DNA of 64,000 nucleotides from contig NZ_FODT01000007.1 in the NCBI RefSeq assembly GCF_900110435.1, positions 124,001 to 188,000 on the forward strand, written 5' to 3'. Shown here in pieces: positions 9,001 through 17,179 of this stretch (positions are counted from its first letter, which is position 1; each line of letters opens with the position of its first letter). A program made the position numbers and the translations under genes. The notes beneath the pieces were generated by a model. That model ran no database searches and had not been told where the DNA came from. It saw only the letters and a list, made by a program, of their open reading frames with translations. The DNA comes from Rhodopseudomonas pseudopalustris. Lineage in GTDB: Bacteria; Pseudomonadota; Alphaproteobacteria; Rhizobiales; Xanthobacteraceae.

Positions 9001-12000
9001 GAGCACATCGTGGTCGGCGGCACCGATGGCGACGATACGATCATTACCGATTTCGGCGACGACGGCATCTGGGGTGATGCCGGTGATGACCGAATCGAAT
9101 CCGGCGCTGGCGTCGATCTCGTCAATGGCGGCGCCGGCAACGACATCATCACCGACTCCGGCGACACCGGCGACTTCCTGAAGGGCGACGAGGGCGACGA
9201 CGTCATCGCCAATTCCAACGGCATCGACATTCTGATGGGCGGCTCCGGCAAGGACGTTGTCTTCGTCGGCGTCGACGACACCGAAGTGTTCGCCGGCGAA
9301 GGCGACGACTTCGTGCTCGGCGGCGACGGCGTCGACTTCCTGCTCGGCAACGAGGGCGACGACTGGATGGAGGCCGGCGGCGGCTTCGACACCACCGCGG
9401 GCGACAATTCGGAACTGTTCTTCAACTCCGCCATCAAGGGCCACGACGTGATGTTCGCCGGCTCGGAGGAGCACGATTTCGACGCCGAATCCGGCGACGA
9501 CATCATGGTCCAGGGCGAAAGCGTGATGCGCAACGAGGGCATGTTCGGCTTCGACTGGGCGATCTTCAAGGGCATGAGCCTCGACGGCTATGCCGACATG
9601 AACATCCCGATCTTCACCACCGATCAGGCCGACATTCTGCGAAACCGGTTCGACAAAGTCGAAGCGCTGTCCGGTTGGGACAATAACGACACTCTGATCG
9701 GTGACAGCCGGGTGTTCGGCGACATCGCCGCCGGTGATATCACCGCTACCACGGAAGGCGTGTTCTTCAACGACGGCCTCGACCAGGCCGGCCTCGACCG
9801 CATCGCCGGCCTCGATCAGATCGTGCAGGTCGGACAGACCGGGCTCTTCGAGAGCGGTAACGTTTTGTTCGGCGGCGGCGGCAGCGACGTGATCGAAGGC
9901 AATGGCGGCGACGACATTCTCGACGGCGACCGATGGCTCAACGTCCGCATCCGCATCACCGGTGCCGGCGAGGCCAACACCGCCGACAACCAGATCGCGA
10001 CCGTCGATAGCCTGAAGCACGTCTTCACCGCCGCCGACGCGGCGGACCCGAGCTGGGTCGGCAAGAGCCTGTTCGAGCTGATGATCGCGCGCACCATCGT
10101 GCCGAACCAGCTTTACATCGTGCGCGAAATCATCGAGGACGACGGTGCCGGCGACACCGATATCGCGGTGTTCAACGACATTCGCGCCAACTATGTGATC
10201 AGCGGCAATGCCGACGGCAGCATCCGCGTCGAGCACGTGACGGTGTCGAACGTGATCGATCCAGCGAACGGCCGCAATATCGTCTCCGACGGCGTCGACA
10301 CGCTGCGCAACTTCGAGGTGCTGCGCTTCGCCGACGGCGATTTCACGCTGACGCCGCCGGAGCTTCGGCTCAACGGCTTCGATTCCCTGACCGTGGCGGA
10401 CAATTTCGATGCCGCCAATTATACGAATTCGACGGGCAATCGCGTCTGGGGCTCAGGCTGGGTCGAAACCGGCGATGACAACAGCGCGACCGCCGCGGCG
10501 GGCCAGATCCGAATTACCGGTGGTGTGCTGCAGTTCGATCAAGGCAACGGAGCGCAGATCCAGCGCACGATCAACCTCGCGGGCGTGACTTCGGCACGTT
10601 TGAGTTTTGATGCCGACCCCAACAATCTTGACGGCGGTGAACTCGTCCGAGTCTTGTACTCGGCAGACGGCGTCGTCTTCAATCAGCTCGACACCATCGT
10701 AGGCAACGGCGGAAACACCACGCGCAGCTTCGATCTGACCGGCCCGTTCACGGCGAATTCGGCGATCCGCTTCGAAGTCACCAGCTTGAACGCCGCCAAC
10801 GAGACAGTGAACATCGATAATCTGTCGGTCGTGGTCACGGTGCCTGCGGCAACCCCGACGATCGATGTCGGAGCCACCTTCACGGAGGACGGCCCGGCGA
10901 CGCCGATCGCCTCGTTGCCCAACATCGCCGACGATTCGGCGACGATGGCATCGGCGCGGATCGTCCTCACCAACGCGTCGGCCGGCGATCAACTTGTCGT
11001 CGGTGGGCTCCCGGCCGGCATTGCCGGCGCGATCGACACCTCGGTCGACGGGCGGATCACTGTCACGTTGACGGGCGCGGCCTCCCGGGCCTCCTATCAG
11101 GACGCGATCCAGGCGATCACGTTCCGCACCACGTCGCAGTCGCCGAGCGTCGATGACCGCATCATCCAGGTCACCGTCAATGACGGCCTCGTCGATAGCA
11201 ACATCGCCACCTCGACCATCCAGGTGATCAGCGTCAACGATGCGCCGAACGCGGTCAACGACCGTATCGTGACCAACAATGGCAACGGGGTGGCTTTCCA
11301 AATTCCGGACTGGGCGTTGACGGCGAATGACACCGACGCCGACAGCCCGTTCGCGATCACCGTCGTGAACGGCGCCAACAACCTCACCGCGACACGCCCC
11401 GCCGGCGGTCCGGTCACCATCACCGATACCGGCACGATCAACGGCGGATCCTTCAACTACACGGTCAGCGATGGCTTCGCGACCGACCCCGCGAGTGTTC
11501 AGGTGGTGCGCGACACCACTGGTGCAATCAACGGCAATAATGGCGTCGACATCCTGGTCGGCGACGGCGCTGCGAACATCCTGGAAGGCGCCGGCAGCAA
11601 CGACCTGATCTTCGCCGGAGCCGGCGACGACACCATCAACTGGACGGCGACTTCGATTGGCGGCGTTGACATCGCCAATGACGGCCGCGACTTCGTCGAT
11701 GGCGGCGCGGGCACGCTTGACCGCTTCGTGGTGAATGGCTCGGGCTCTGAAGAGGCCTTTGTGGTCTATGCTGCGTCTGCCGCCCTGGCGGCGGGGTTCA
11801 CTGGTCTGAAGCCCGGCACCGAGATCGTCATCACCCGCAACGGCACGGTGATCGCCGAGCTCGACAACATCGAGGAAATCACTATCAACACCGGCGCCGG
11901 CAGCGACACTGTGACGGCGGTCGGAGATTTCGACCCCACCAGCCTGAACTTCAACACCATCACGATCAACGGCGACGGCGGAAACGACACCGTCGACGTC

Positions 12001-15000
12001 TCTACGCTGCAATCTGCCCATCGTATCCTGTTCCGCTCCAACGGGGGCAACGACACTATCGTCGGCAATCTGCGCCCGCAGGATGTGGTCGAGCTGGCGC
12101 CGGGGACAAGCCTTGCCAACTATGTGCTGGCGGACAATGGCAACGGCACCAAGACCCTGTCGAACGGCGCGCACTCCATCACATTCACCGGCGCGGTGCC
12201 GCCGCAATTTCAGAATGGTTCGGCGCCGGGCGGTAACGGCGAAGGCGTCACCGGAGCGTTCGAGTACACCGCGAGCGATCTCGCCGGATTGAAGGCGCTG
12301 GTCAACGGCCAGCGGCCGGTGGGCGACGACGACGATGGCGCCACGGGCGTTCGCGACCTGTCCGGCCACAACAACAACGTTGCCAACCCGAATTGGGGCT
12401 CTGCAGACCAGCCGTTCATTCGGATCACCAATCCCCATTATGGTGAGGCGGACGCCAACGGCAATCTTGCGATCAATCCAGTGTTCGACGGACTCGACCC
12501 GCGCACTATCAGCAATGTCCTCGGCGGTCAGGAAGCGGGGCTGCCGAACGCCGGTAACGACGCCAACATCTTCTTCATGGCGATGGGGCAGTATATCGAC
12601 CACGGCCTCGACTTCCTCGGAAAGGGTGGCAACGGCACGATCCAGATCGGGGCGCTGGGCGGCGGCGCACCGGGATCGGGCAACCCAGCCGACCTCACCC
12701 GCGGCAGTGTCGCGTCTTACGACGCGAACGGCGTGCCGCAGCACATCAACCGCACCTCGCCCTATGTCGACCAGAACCAGGCCTACGGCTCCAACGATCT
12801 GGTCGGCCAGTTCCTGCGCGCAGGCGATGACAATGGCGGCCTCGGCGCGCATCTGTTCGCCGGCGCGCCTGATCCGTCGAATCCGGAATTCGCTTTACTG
12901 CCGACGCTGCGCGAACTGATCACGGAGCATTGGCAGAACAACACCGTGTTCCATTCATCGAGTCTGCAGGGCGGCTCGGTCGCGTTCCGGGATTATTTCG
13001 TGGGCCTTGTCGGCCAGAACGGCGTGATCAATCAAGCGTTGCTGCCGTCCATGATCTCGAACTTCATGGGCACCAACCATGCGCTGTTGCTGGACGCCAA
13101 CCCGTTCATCAACGTGCTGGATCACTATGTCTCCGGCGACGGCCGGACCAACGAGAATTTCGCGCTGACCTCGATCCACACCATCTGGGCCCGCAACCAC
13201 AACCACCATGTCGAGGGGCTTGCCGCCGCCGGGTTCCAGGGCACGGCCGAGGAGCTGTTCCAAGCCGCCAAGATGATCAACGAGGCGGAGTATCAGCGCG
13301 TCGTCTTTGACGAGTATCTGGAGACGTTGCTTGGCGGTCTGCGCAGCCAGGGCACTCACGGTTTCGAGGAGTACGATCCGAACGCCAACGCCGGCATCTC
13401 GCACGAATTCGCCGGCGCAGTGTTCCGCTTCGGCCATTCGCTGATCGGCCAGACCATGACGGTGCTCGATGCGAACGGCAATCCGACTCAGGTCAACCTG
13501 TTCGACGCCTTCCTCAATCCGAGCAACGACCCGTCGGCGTTCCCGAATCCGCTGCCCCCGGGCTACACGCCGCAGCCGGGCTATGCGCAGCACGGCGTCA
13601 ACGCCATCATCGGAGGCACCGTCAGCCAACCGGCCGAGGACGTCGACTTCAACATCGTCGACGCCGTGCGCAACGATCTGGTGCGGATCAACGCCGATCT
13701 GTTCGCCTTCAACGTCGCCCGCGGTTGGGACCTCGGTCTCGGCACGCTGAACCAGGTGCGGCGTGACCTCGCCGCATCGACAAACCCCTACGTCGCCGAA
13801 TCTGTCGGCTTCGCCGGCAGCGATCTCACGCCGTACAGCTCTTGGGAGGACTTCCAGCAACGCAACGATCTCAATAATGCGGTGATCGCCCAGTTCAAGC
13901 AGGCCTATCCTGACCTGACACTGGCGGCCGCTGATATTGCCGCCTTCCGCGAGGTCAATCCCGACATCGCGATCGCAATGCAGAATGACGGCACCGGGAT
14001 CGTCAGCGGCATCGACCGGCTCGATCTTTGGGTCGGCGGCCTGGCCGAAAAGCACATCAATGGCGGCCTGGTCGGTGAGACCTTCTGGGTAGTGCTGAGT
14101 GAGCAATTCGAGCGGCTGCAGGACGGCGATCGGTTCTATTACATCTCGCGGTTCGATAATTTCGACTTCTACGAGAACTTCATCGACGGCCAGCAATTCG
14201 CCGACATCGTCACCCGCAACACCGGCATGACCGGTCTTCCGGAGCACATGTTCCAGACTGATCCGATCGACCAGAATGAAAACGAGGGAGAGGGAGAGGG
14301 AGAGGGAGACGGCACGCCGGTGGGAAATGGCGACCCGCCGACCGACGATGACGATGACGATGGTGACGGTACCGCCGGTGGTGATGACGATGATGACGAC
14401 GATACTCCACCCGCCAATGGTGAGGGCGATGGGACGACGCCGCCGGTCGGGGGCGTGATCCGCACGGGAACGCCGCAGCCCGACGTGCTCGTCGGCGGCG
14501 CCGGCGACGACAACATCGTCGCCTTTGCCGATGACGACGTGATCGCCGCCGACGCCGGCGCCGACGCGATCTCGGCCGGTGACGGCAACGACTTCGTCAA
14601 CGCCGGCGCAGGTCGCGACGTGATCTTCGCCGGAGCGGGTAACGACCAGGTATTCGCTGGCGACGGTGCCGACATGATTTACGGCGACGCCGGAGCGGAC
14701 CGGATTTTCGGTCATCAAGGCAACGACCTGATCAACGCCGGCGCGGGTGACGACATCGTGTTCGGCGGCGCCGGCAACGATCTGATCGTGGCCGAACTCA
14801 GCGACGGCAACGACGTGTACTATGGCGACGACAGCGAAGGTGGCAGCGGCATCGACACGCTCGACCTGTCGGCGGCGACGGCCAATGTCACCGTCAACCT
14901 CGGTTCGGGACCGCTGTTCCACGGCAGCGCCTCGGGCTCGCAGACCGGCAATGATACGCTGTGGAGCATCGAGAACGTCTACACCGGCTCCGGCAACGAC

Positions 15001-15354
15001 ACGATCACCGCCAGCAACGCGGTGAACGTGATCAGCGGCGGCACTGGCAATGACACCTTCCGCTTCACCTCGACGTCGGCGGCCAACGGCGACACCATCC
15101 TCGATTTCGAGCCGGGCGACCGGATCGATCTGACGGCGATCGACGCCAGCACCAGCGCCAACGGCGATCAGAGCTTCGAACTGATCAATGGAGCGACGTT
15201 TACTGCGGCGGGCCAGCTCGCCGTCAGCTTCGAGAGCCGCGAAGACGGCGACTTCACCGTGATCCGCGGCAACATCGACGGCAATGCCGATGCCGATTTC
15301 AAGATCGAGGTCGCCGGGCATCACAATCTAACGTCGTCGAACGTCGGTCTGTAG
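6094..15354 (+). CDS. giant secreted protein with two animal-type haem peroxidase domains and RTX repeats
   Basis: A 3086-residue protein, start ATG preceded by AGGGAGA. Haem peroxidase domain 1 (about residues 190-880) shows GQFFDHGLD (Q231, D234, H235), GDGRGNEN (R488, E491), proximal H619 in YRFGHS and N702 in INIARGRD. Domain 2 (about 2050-2720) shows GQYIDHGLD (D2169, H2170), GDGRTNEN (R2351, E2354), H2448 in FRFGHS and N2540 in FNVARGWD. By myeloperoxidase numbering these match Q91, D94, H95, R239, E242, H336 and N421, so both haem pockets look complete. Between the domains lie RTX nonapeptides (about 970-1115 and 1258-1275), a beta-sandwich-like module (about 1428-1584) and cadherin-like modules (about 1590-1810). 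An acidic Glu/Asp/Gly linker (about 2727-2785) precedes a second RTX array (2790-2910) and the C-terminal secretion region. There is no N-terminal signal peptide, consistent with type I export by the genes that follow. Peroxidase substrate is unknown. Confidence 0.95.
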   Translation: MAAFTLNQADLAFILRQIKVAEAHAAGAPLTSIYVDALGNVVPAGTPGALLAVADPKVPVGLRTVDGQDNNIVPGREQWGAADQSMPRLLTASYTTGTGSIDLNGPAPGGVVTGGNYAAPGTIVDTAPRTVSNLIVDMSLNNPAAIIAALTFAGSEDVLADQSEITAAFLALKAARDADPLGDHAALQLELDTILEQKGVTVTNGSIDVPNVAPDEGLSAPFNAWMTFFGQFFDHGLDLISKGGAGTVYVPLAADDPLRTHGPDGIAGTGDEVPGQMAFMALTRATPAADGSQVNTTTPFVDQNQTYTSHASHQVFLREYKMVGGVPMATGKLLGGAEGGLATWADVKAQAQNMLGIVLSDLDVLNVPLLRTDAYGEFIRDANGFAQVIIGLGGDGIPNTADDLVASGTNLAPLNLATLNNGAGPVRTSHAFLDDIAHNAAPVVVDGVLTPDTDSATGNDVAINPLTGQRLEYDDELLDRHYITGDGRGNENIGLTAVHHIFHSEHNRQVDSQKLTILNSGDIAFINEWLATDIGALDPGFGTMNALQQLDYANSLNWDGERLFQGARFATEMQYQHLVFEEFARKIQPAIDPFVFNSVTDINPAIFSEFANTVYRFGHSMLTEGMPRLDANGNPMDSELGLVESFLNPVLFDNDGAISHDAGAAAIVRGMTIERGNEIDEFVVDALRNNLLGLPLDLAAINIARGRDTGMPSLNETRTQLYAASGSTFLKPYDHWVDLATNLKNPASIVNFVAAYGTHATIVGATTLEAKRMAAMELVFGVDQNGDATVAADRTAFLTGTGAWAGVETGLNRIDLWIGGLAEKKMPFGGMLGSTFNAIFELQLENLQDGDRFYYLTRTQGQNFLNMLEQNSFAKLIMANTDLAQPGPDGIRGTADDIVPRHIGVDSFANYDYVLEVDESNQADYNGAAPGKDPQGADPFLEALGLGKVIRNDPGTAGPDANYIRFSGGEHIVVGGTDGDDTIITDFGDDGIWGDAGDDRIESGAGVDLVNGGAGNDIITDSGDTGDFLKGDEGDDVIANSNGIDILMGGSGKDVVFVGVDDTEVFAGEGDDFVLGGDGVDFLLGNEGDDWMEAGGGFDTTAGDNSELFFNSAIKGHDVMFAGSEEHDFDAESGDDIMVQGESVMRNEGMFGFDWAIFKGMSLDGYADMNIPIFTTDQADILRNRFDKVEALSGWDNNDTLIGDSRVFGDIAAGDITATTEGVFFNDGLDQAGLDRIAGLDQIVQVGQTGLFESGNVLFGGGGSDVIEGNGGDDILDGDRWLNVRIRITGAGEANTADNQIATVDSLKHVFTAADAADPSWVGKSLFELMIARTIVPNQLYIVREIIEDDGAGDTDIAVFNDIRANYVISGNADGSIRVEHVTVSNVIDPANGRNIVSDGVDTLRNFEVLRFADGDFTLTPPELRLNGFDSLTVADNFDAANYTNSTGNRVWGSGWVETGDDNSATAAAGQIRITGGVLQFDQGNGAQIQRTINLAGVTSARLSFDADPNNLDGGELVRVLYSADGVVFNQLDTIVGNGGNTTRSFDLTGPFTANSAIRFEVTSLNAANETVNIDNLSVVVTVPAATPTIDVGATFTEDGPATPIASLPNIADDSATMASARIVLTNASAGDQLVVGGLPAGIAGAIDTSVDGRITVTLTGAASRASYQDAIQAITFRTTSQSPSVDDRIIQVTVNDGLVDSNIATSTIQVISVNDAPNAVNDRIVTNNGNGVAFQIPDWALTANDTDADSPFAITVVNGANNLTATRPAGGPVTITDTGTINGGSFNYTVSDGFATDPASVQVVRDTTGAINGNNGVDILVGDGAANILEGAGSNDLIFAGAGDDTINWTATSIGGVDIANDGRDFVDGGAGTLDRFVVNGSGSEEAFVVYAASAALAAGFTGLKPGTEIVITRNGTVIAELDNIEEITINTGAGSDTVTAVGDFDPTSLNFNTITINGDGGNDTVDVSTLQSAHRILFRSNGGNDTIVGNLRPQDVVELAPGTSLANYVLADNGNGTKTLSNGAHSITFTGAVPPQFQNGSAPGGNGEGVTGAFEYTASDLAGLKALVNGQRPVGDDDDGATGVRDLSGHNNNVANPNWGSADQPFIRITNPHYGEADANGNLAINPVFDGLDPRTISNVLGGQEAGLPNAGNDANIFFMAMGQYIDHGLDFLGKGGNGTIQIGALGGGAPGSGNPADLTRGSVASYDANGVPQHINRTSPYVDQNQAYGSNDLVGQFLRAGDDNGGLGAHLFAGAPDPSNPEFALLPTLRELITEHWQNNTVFHSSSLQGGSVAFRDYFVGLVGQNGVINQALLPSMISNFMGTNHALLLDANPFINVLDHYVSGDGRTNENFALTSIHTIWARNHNHHVEGLAAAGFQGTAEELFQAAKMINEAEYQRVVFDEYLETLLGGLRSQGTHGFEEYDPNANAGISHEFAGAVFRFGHSLIGQTMTVLDANGNPTQVNLFDAFLNPSNDPSAFPNPLPPGYTPQPGYAQHGVNAIIGGTVSQPAEDVDFNIVDAVRNDLVRINADLFAFNVARGWDLGLGTLNQVRRDLAASTNPYVAESVGFAGSDLTPYSSWEDFQQRNDLNNAVIAQFKQAYPDLTLAAADIAAFREVNPDIAIAMQNDGTGIVSGIDRLDLWVGGLAEKHINGGLVGETFWVVLSEQFERLQDGDRFYYISRFDNFDFYENFIDGQQFADIVTRNTGMTGLPEHMFQTDPIDQNENEGEGEGEGDGTPVGNGDPPTDDDDDDGDGTAGGDDDDDDDTPPANGEGDGTTPPVGGVIRTGTPQPDVLVGGAGDDNIVAFADDDVIAADAGADAISAGDGNDFVNAGAGRDVIFAGAGNDQVFAGDGADMIYGDAGADRIFGHQGNDLINAGAGDDIVFGGAGNDLIVAELSDGNDVYYGDDSEGGSGIDTLDLSAATANVTVNLGSGPLFHGSASGSQTGNDTLWSIENVYTGSGNDTITASNAVNVISGGTGNDTFRFTSTSAANGDTILDFEPGDRIDLTAIDASTSANGDQSFELINGATFTAAGQLAVSFESREDGDFTVIRGNIDGNADADFKIEVAGHHNLTSSNVGL
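14284..14309 (+). repeat. in-frame hexanucleotide microsatellite (GAGGGA) in the peroxidase linker
   Basis: About 4.3 copies of GAGGGA encode alternating Glu-Gly in the acidic linker between the second peroxidase domain and the C-terminal RTX array. Because the unit is six bases, slippage would lengthen or shorten the linker without a frameshift. Confidence 0.8.
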
Positions 15355-15361
15355 GCGCCTT

Positions 15362-15392
15362 GGTGGCTCGCGGCGTGGCGCCGCGAGCCACC
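15362..15392 (+). terminator. perfect 14-bp hairpin after the peroxidase gene
   Basis: GGTGGCTCGCGGCG (15362-15375) pairs perfectly with 15379-15392 across a three-base loop, starting 7 bases after the peroxidase stop codon. It is not followed by a proper T run (GAGACCTTCCCTCG), so it may be a weak or partial terminator, or a 3' barrier protecting the peroxidase mRNA, rather than a full stop. The ABC transporter gene begins 36 bases downstream in the same direction. Confidence 0.7.
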
Positions 15393-15427
15393 GAGACCTT
15401 CCCTCGTTTCAAGCGGGTTGATTCATT

Positions 15428-17179
15428 ATGGCCAAGCCGAAAGAACTTTCGTCTGCGAAGCGGCGAAATCTCGCCGAGCTGACCCGTGGTTTGCGCGGCG
15501 TTGCGATCTTCCTGTTTCTGGTCTCCGGGATGATCAATATTCTGGCGCTGACCGGATCGCTGTACATGATGCAGATCTACGATCGCGCGCTCACCAGCGG
15601 CAGTATTCCAACGTTGCTGCTGCTGTCGGCGCTCGCAGCCGGACTCTACCTTTTCCAGGGCTGCTTCGACGTGATCCGGTCGCAGGTGCTGGTGCGGGTC
15701 GGCGCGCGGCTCGACAAGAAGATCGCGCCGCTGGCGCACCGCGTCGCGATCGACATGCCACGGTTCGGCTTCTCGACCTCCGAAGCGCTCGAGCGCGGTC
15801 GCGACGTCGACACGGTTCGCGGATTCCTTGGCAGCCAGGGTCCGTCCGCGCTGTTCGATCTGCCGTGGATGCCGATCTATCTCGTCTTCATCTACTTCCT
15901 GCACCCGCTGCTCGGGGCGCTCACCTTCGCCGGTGCCTTCGTGCTGACGATCATGACGGTCGTCAGCGAGGTCCTGACCAAGCGCCTCAGCATCGCCACC
16001 CGCAAGGCGGCGATGGCGCGCAACACCATCGCGGATTGCAACGCGCGCAATGCTGAAGTGCTGAAGGCGATGGGATTCGCAGATCGTGCCGTCAGTCGGT
16101 TCAACATCGCCAATGGCGAGCACCTCGAGTTGCAGACCAAGGCAAACGACATTACGGGCAATTTCGCAGCGGTGTCGCGGGTGTTGCGGATGCTGCTGCA
16201 GTCGGCGGTGCTCGGTCTTGGCGCCTACCTCACGATCAAGAACGAGCTGTCGGCCGGCGCGATCATCGCCTGCTCGGTGGCTTCGGCGCGCGCGTTGGCG
16301 CCGGTCGATCTCGCAATCGGCAACTGGAAGTCCTTCATCGCAGCGCGCATGGCCTATCACCGCCTGCGCGACACCGTGGTGGCGCTCGCTTCGGCAGACG
16401 AACCGATGCAACTGCCGGCGCCGAAGAATCGCCTCACCGTGGAGAAGGCGACGATCGCCGTGCCGGGCACCGGCCAGATCGTGCTCAGCGATGTCAGCTT
16501 CGAACTCGAGGCCGGGCAGGCGCTCGGGGTGATCGGCCCGAGCGCCGGCGGCAAGACCACCCTGGTCCGCGCGCTGACCGGGATCTGGCCACTGCTGCGC
16601 GGCAGCGCGCGGCTTGACGGCGCTGATCTCAGCCAGTGGCGCGAGGACGAGATCGGACGGCACATCGGCTATCTGCCGCAGGAAGTCAGCCTGATGGACG
16701 CGACCATCGAAGAGAACATCTGCCGCTTCGAGCCGCAGCCCGACTATCGCAAGGTGGTGGAAGCGGCCAAGGCGGCCGGCGTGCACGAGATGATCGTGAA
16801 GTTGCCGGACGGTTATCGAACCCAACTCGGCCCGCAGGGGTCATCGCTGTCGGCCGGCCAGCGTCAGCGCGTCGCGCTGGCGCGGGCGCTATACGGCAAT
16901 CCATTCATTGTGGTGATGGATGAGCCGAACTCGAATCTCGACGGCGAGGGCGAAACGGCGCTCACCGCCGCGATCGAGGGAATTAGCGCGCGTGGCGGCA
17001 TTACCGTCGTCATCGCGCATCGGCCGAGCGCCCTGGTTGCGGTCGATCTGGTGGCGATCGTCCAGGGTGGACGCATGGTCGCGTTCGGCAAGAAGCAGGA
17101 CATCATGACGCCGGGCCTGCAGCCGCAGGCGCGGCCGGCGGCGGAAGAGCCGCAGGAACTGATCCGGAGGCCGGCATGA
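15428..17179 (+). CDS. type I secretion ABC transporter (PrtD/HlyB-like ATPase-permease)
   Basis: Inner-membrane engine of a type I secretion system, 583 residues, the usual length for the PrtD type. Membrane helices fill about residues 25-320. The ATPase domain has a Walker A GPSAGGKTT with K376, signature LSAGQ at 474-478 and Walker B VVMDEP with D498-E499, then an H-loop in VVIAHRPSA. There is no N-terminal C39-like domain, as expected for RTX protein export. It follows the giant peroxidase gene and its stop overlaps the next start by four bases (ATGA at 17176), so the downstream genes are translationally coupled. Likely cargo is the peroxidase and possibly the next gene's product. Confidence 0.95.
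   Translation: MAKPKELSSAKRRNLAELTRGLRGVAIFLFLVSGMINILALTGSLYMMQIYDRALTSGSIPTLLLLSALAAGLYLFQGCFDVIRSQVLVRVGARLDKKIAPLAHRVAIDMPRFGFSTSEALERGRDVDTVRGFLGSQGPSALFDLPWMPIYLVFIYFLHPLLGALTFAGAFVLTIMTVVSEVLTKRLSIATRKAAMARNTIADCNARNAEVLKAMGFADRAVSRFNIANGEHLELQTKANDITGNFAAVSRVLRMLLQSAVLGLGAYLTIKNELSAGAIIACSVASARALAPVDLAIGNWKSFIAARMAYHRLRDTVVALASADEPMQLPAPKNRLTVEKATIAVPGTGQIVLSDVSFELEAGQALGVIGPSAGGKTTLVRALTGIWPLLRGSARLDGADLSQWREDEIGRHIGYLPQEVSLMDATIEENICRFEPQPDYRKVVEAAKAAGVHEMIVKLPDGYRTQLGPQGSSLSAGQRQRVALARALYGNPFIVVMDEPNSNLDGEGETALTAAIEGISARGGITVVIAHRPSALVAVDLVAIVQGGRMVAFGKKQDIMTPGLQPQARPAAEEPQELIRRPA

Noticed and set aside
9001..9400. Regularly spaced GGCGGC..GGCAACGAC repeats considered as a DNA repeat array or CRISPR
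   Set aside because: The periodicity is of about 27 bases in frame and encodes RTX nonapeptides (GGxGxDxLx), with no identical repeat/unique spacer arrangement.
6361..10236. Very long open frame on the minus strand opposite the peroxidase gene
   Set aside because: It is the mirror of strongly biased codon use in a GC-rich gene. Its translation is Arg/His/Val/Ala-rich with no domain pattern, whereas the plus strand has clear peroxidase motifs. The same holds for minus-strand frames at 10453-12852 and 12955-15324.
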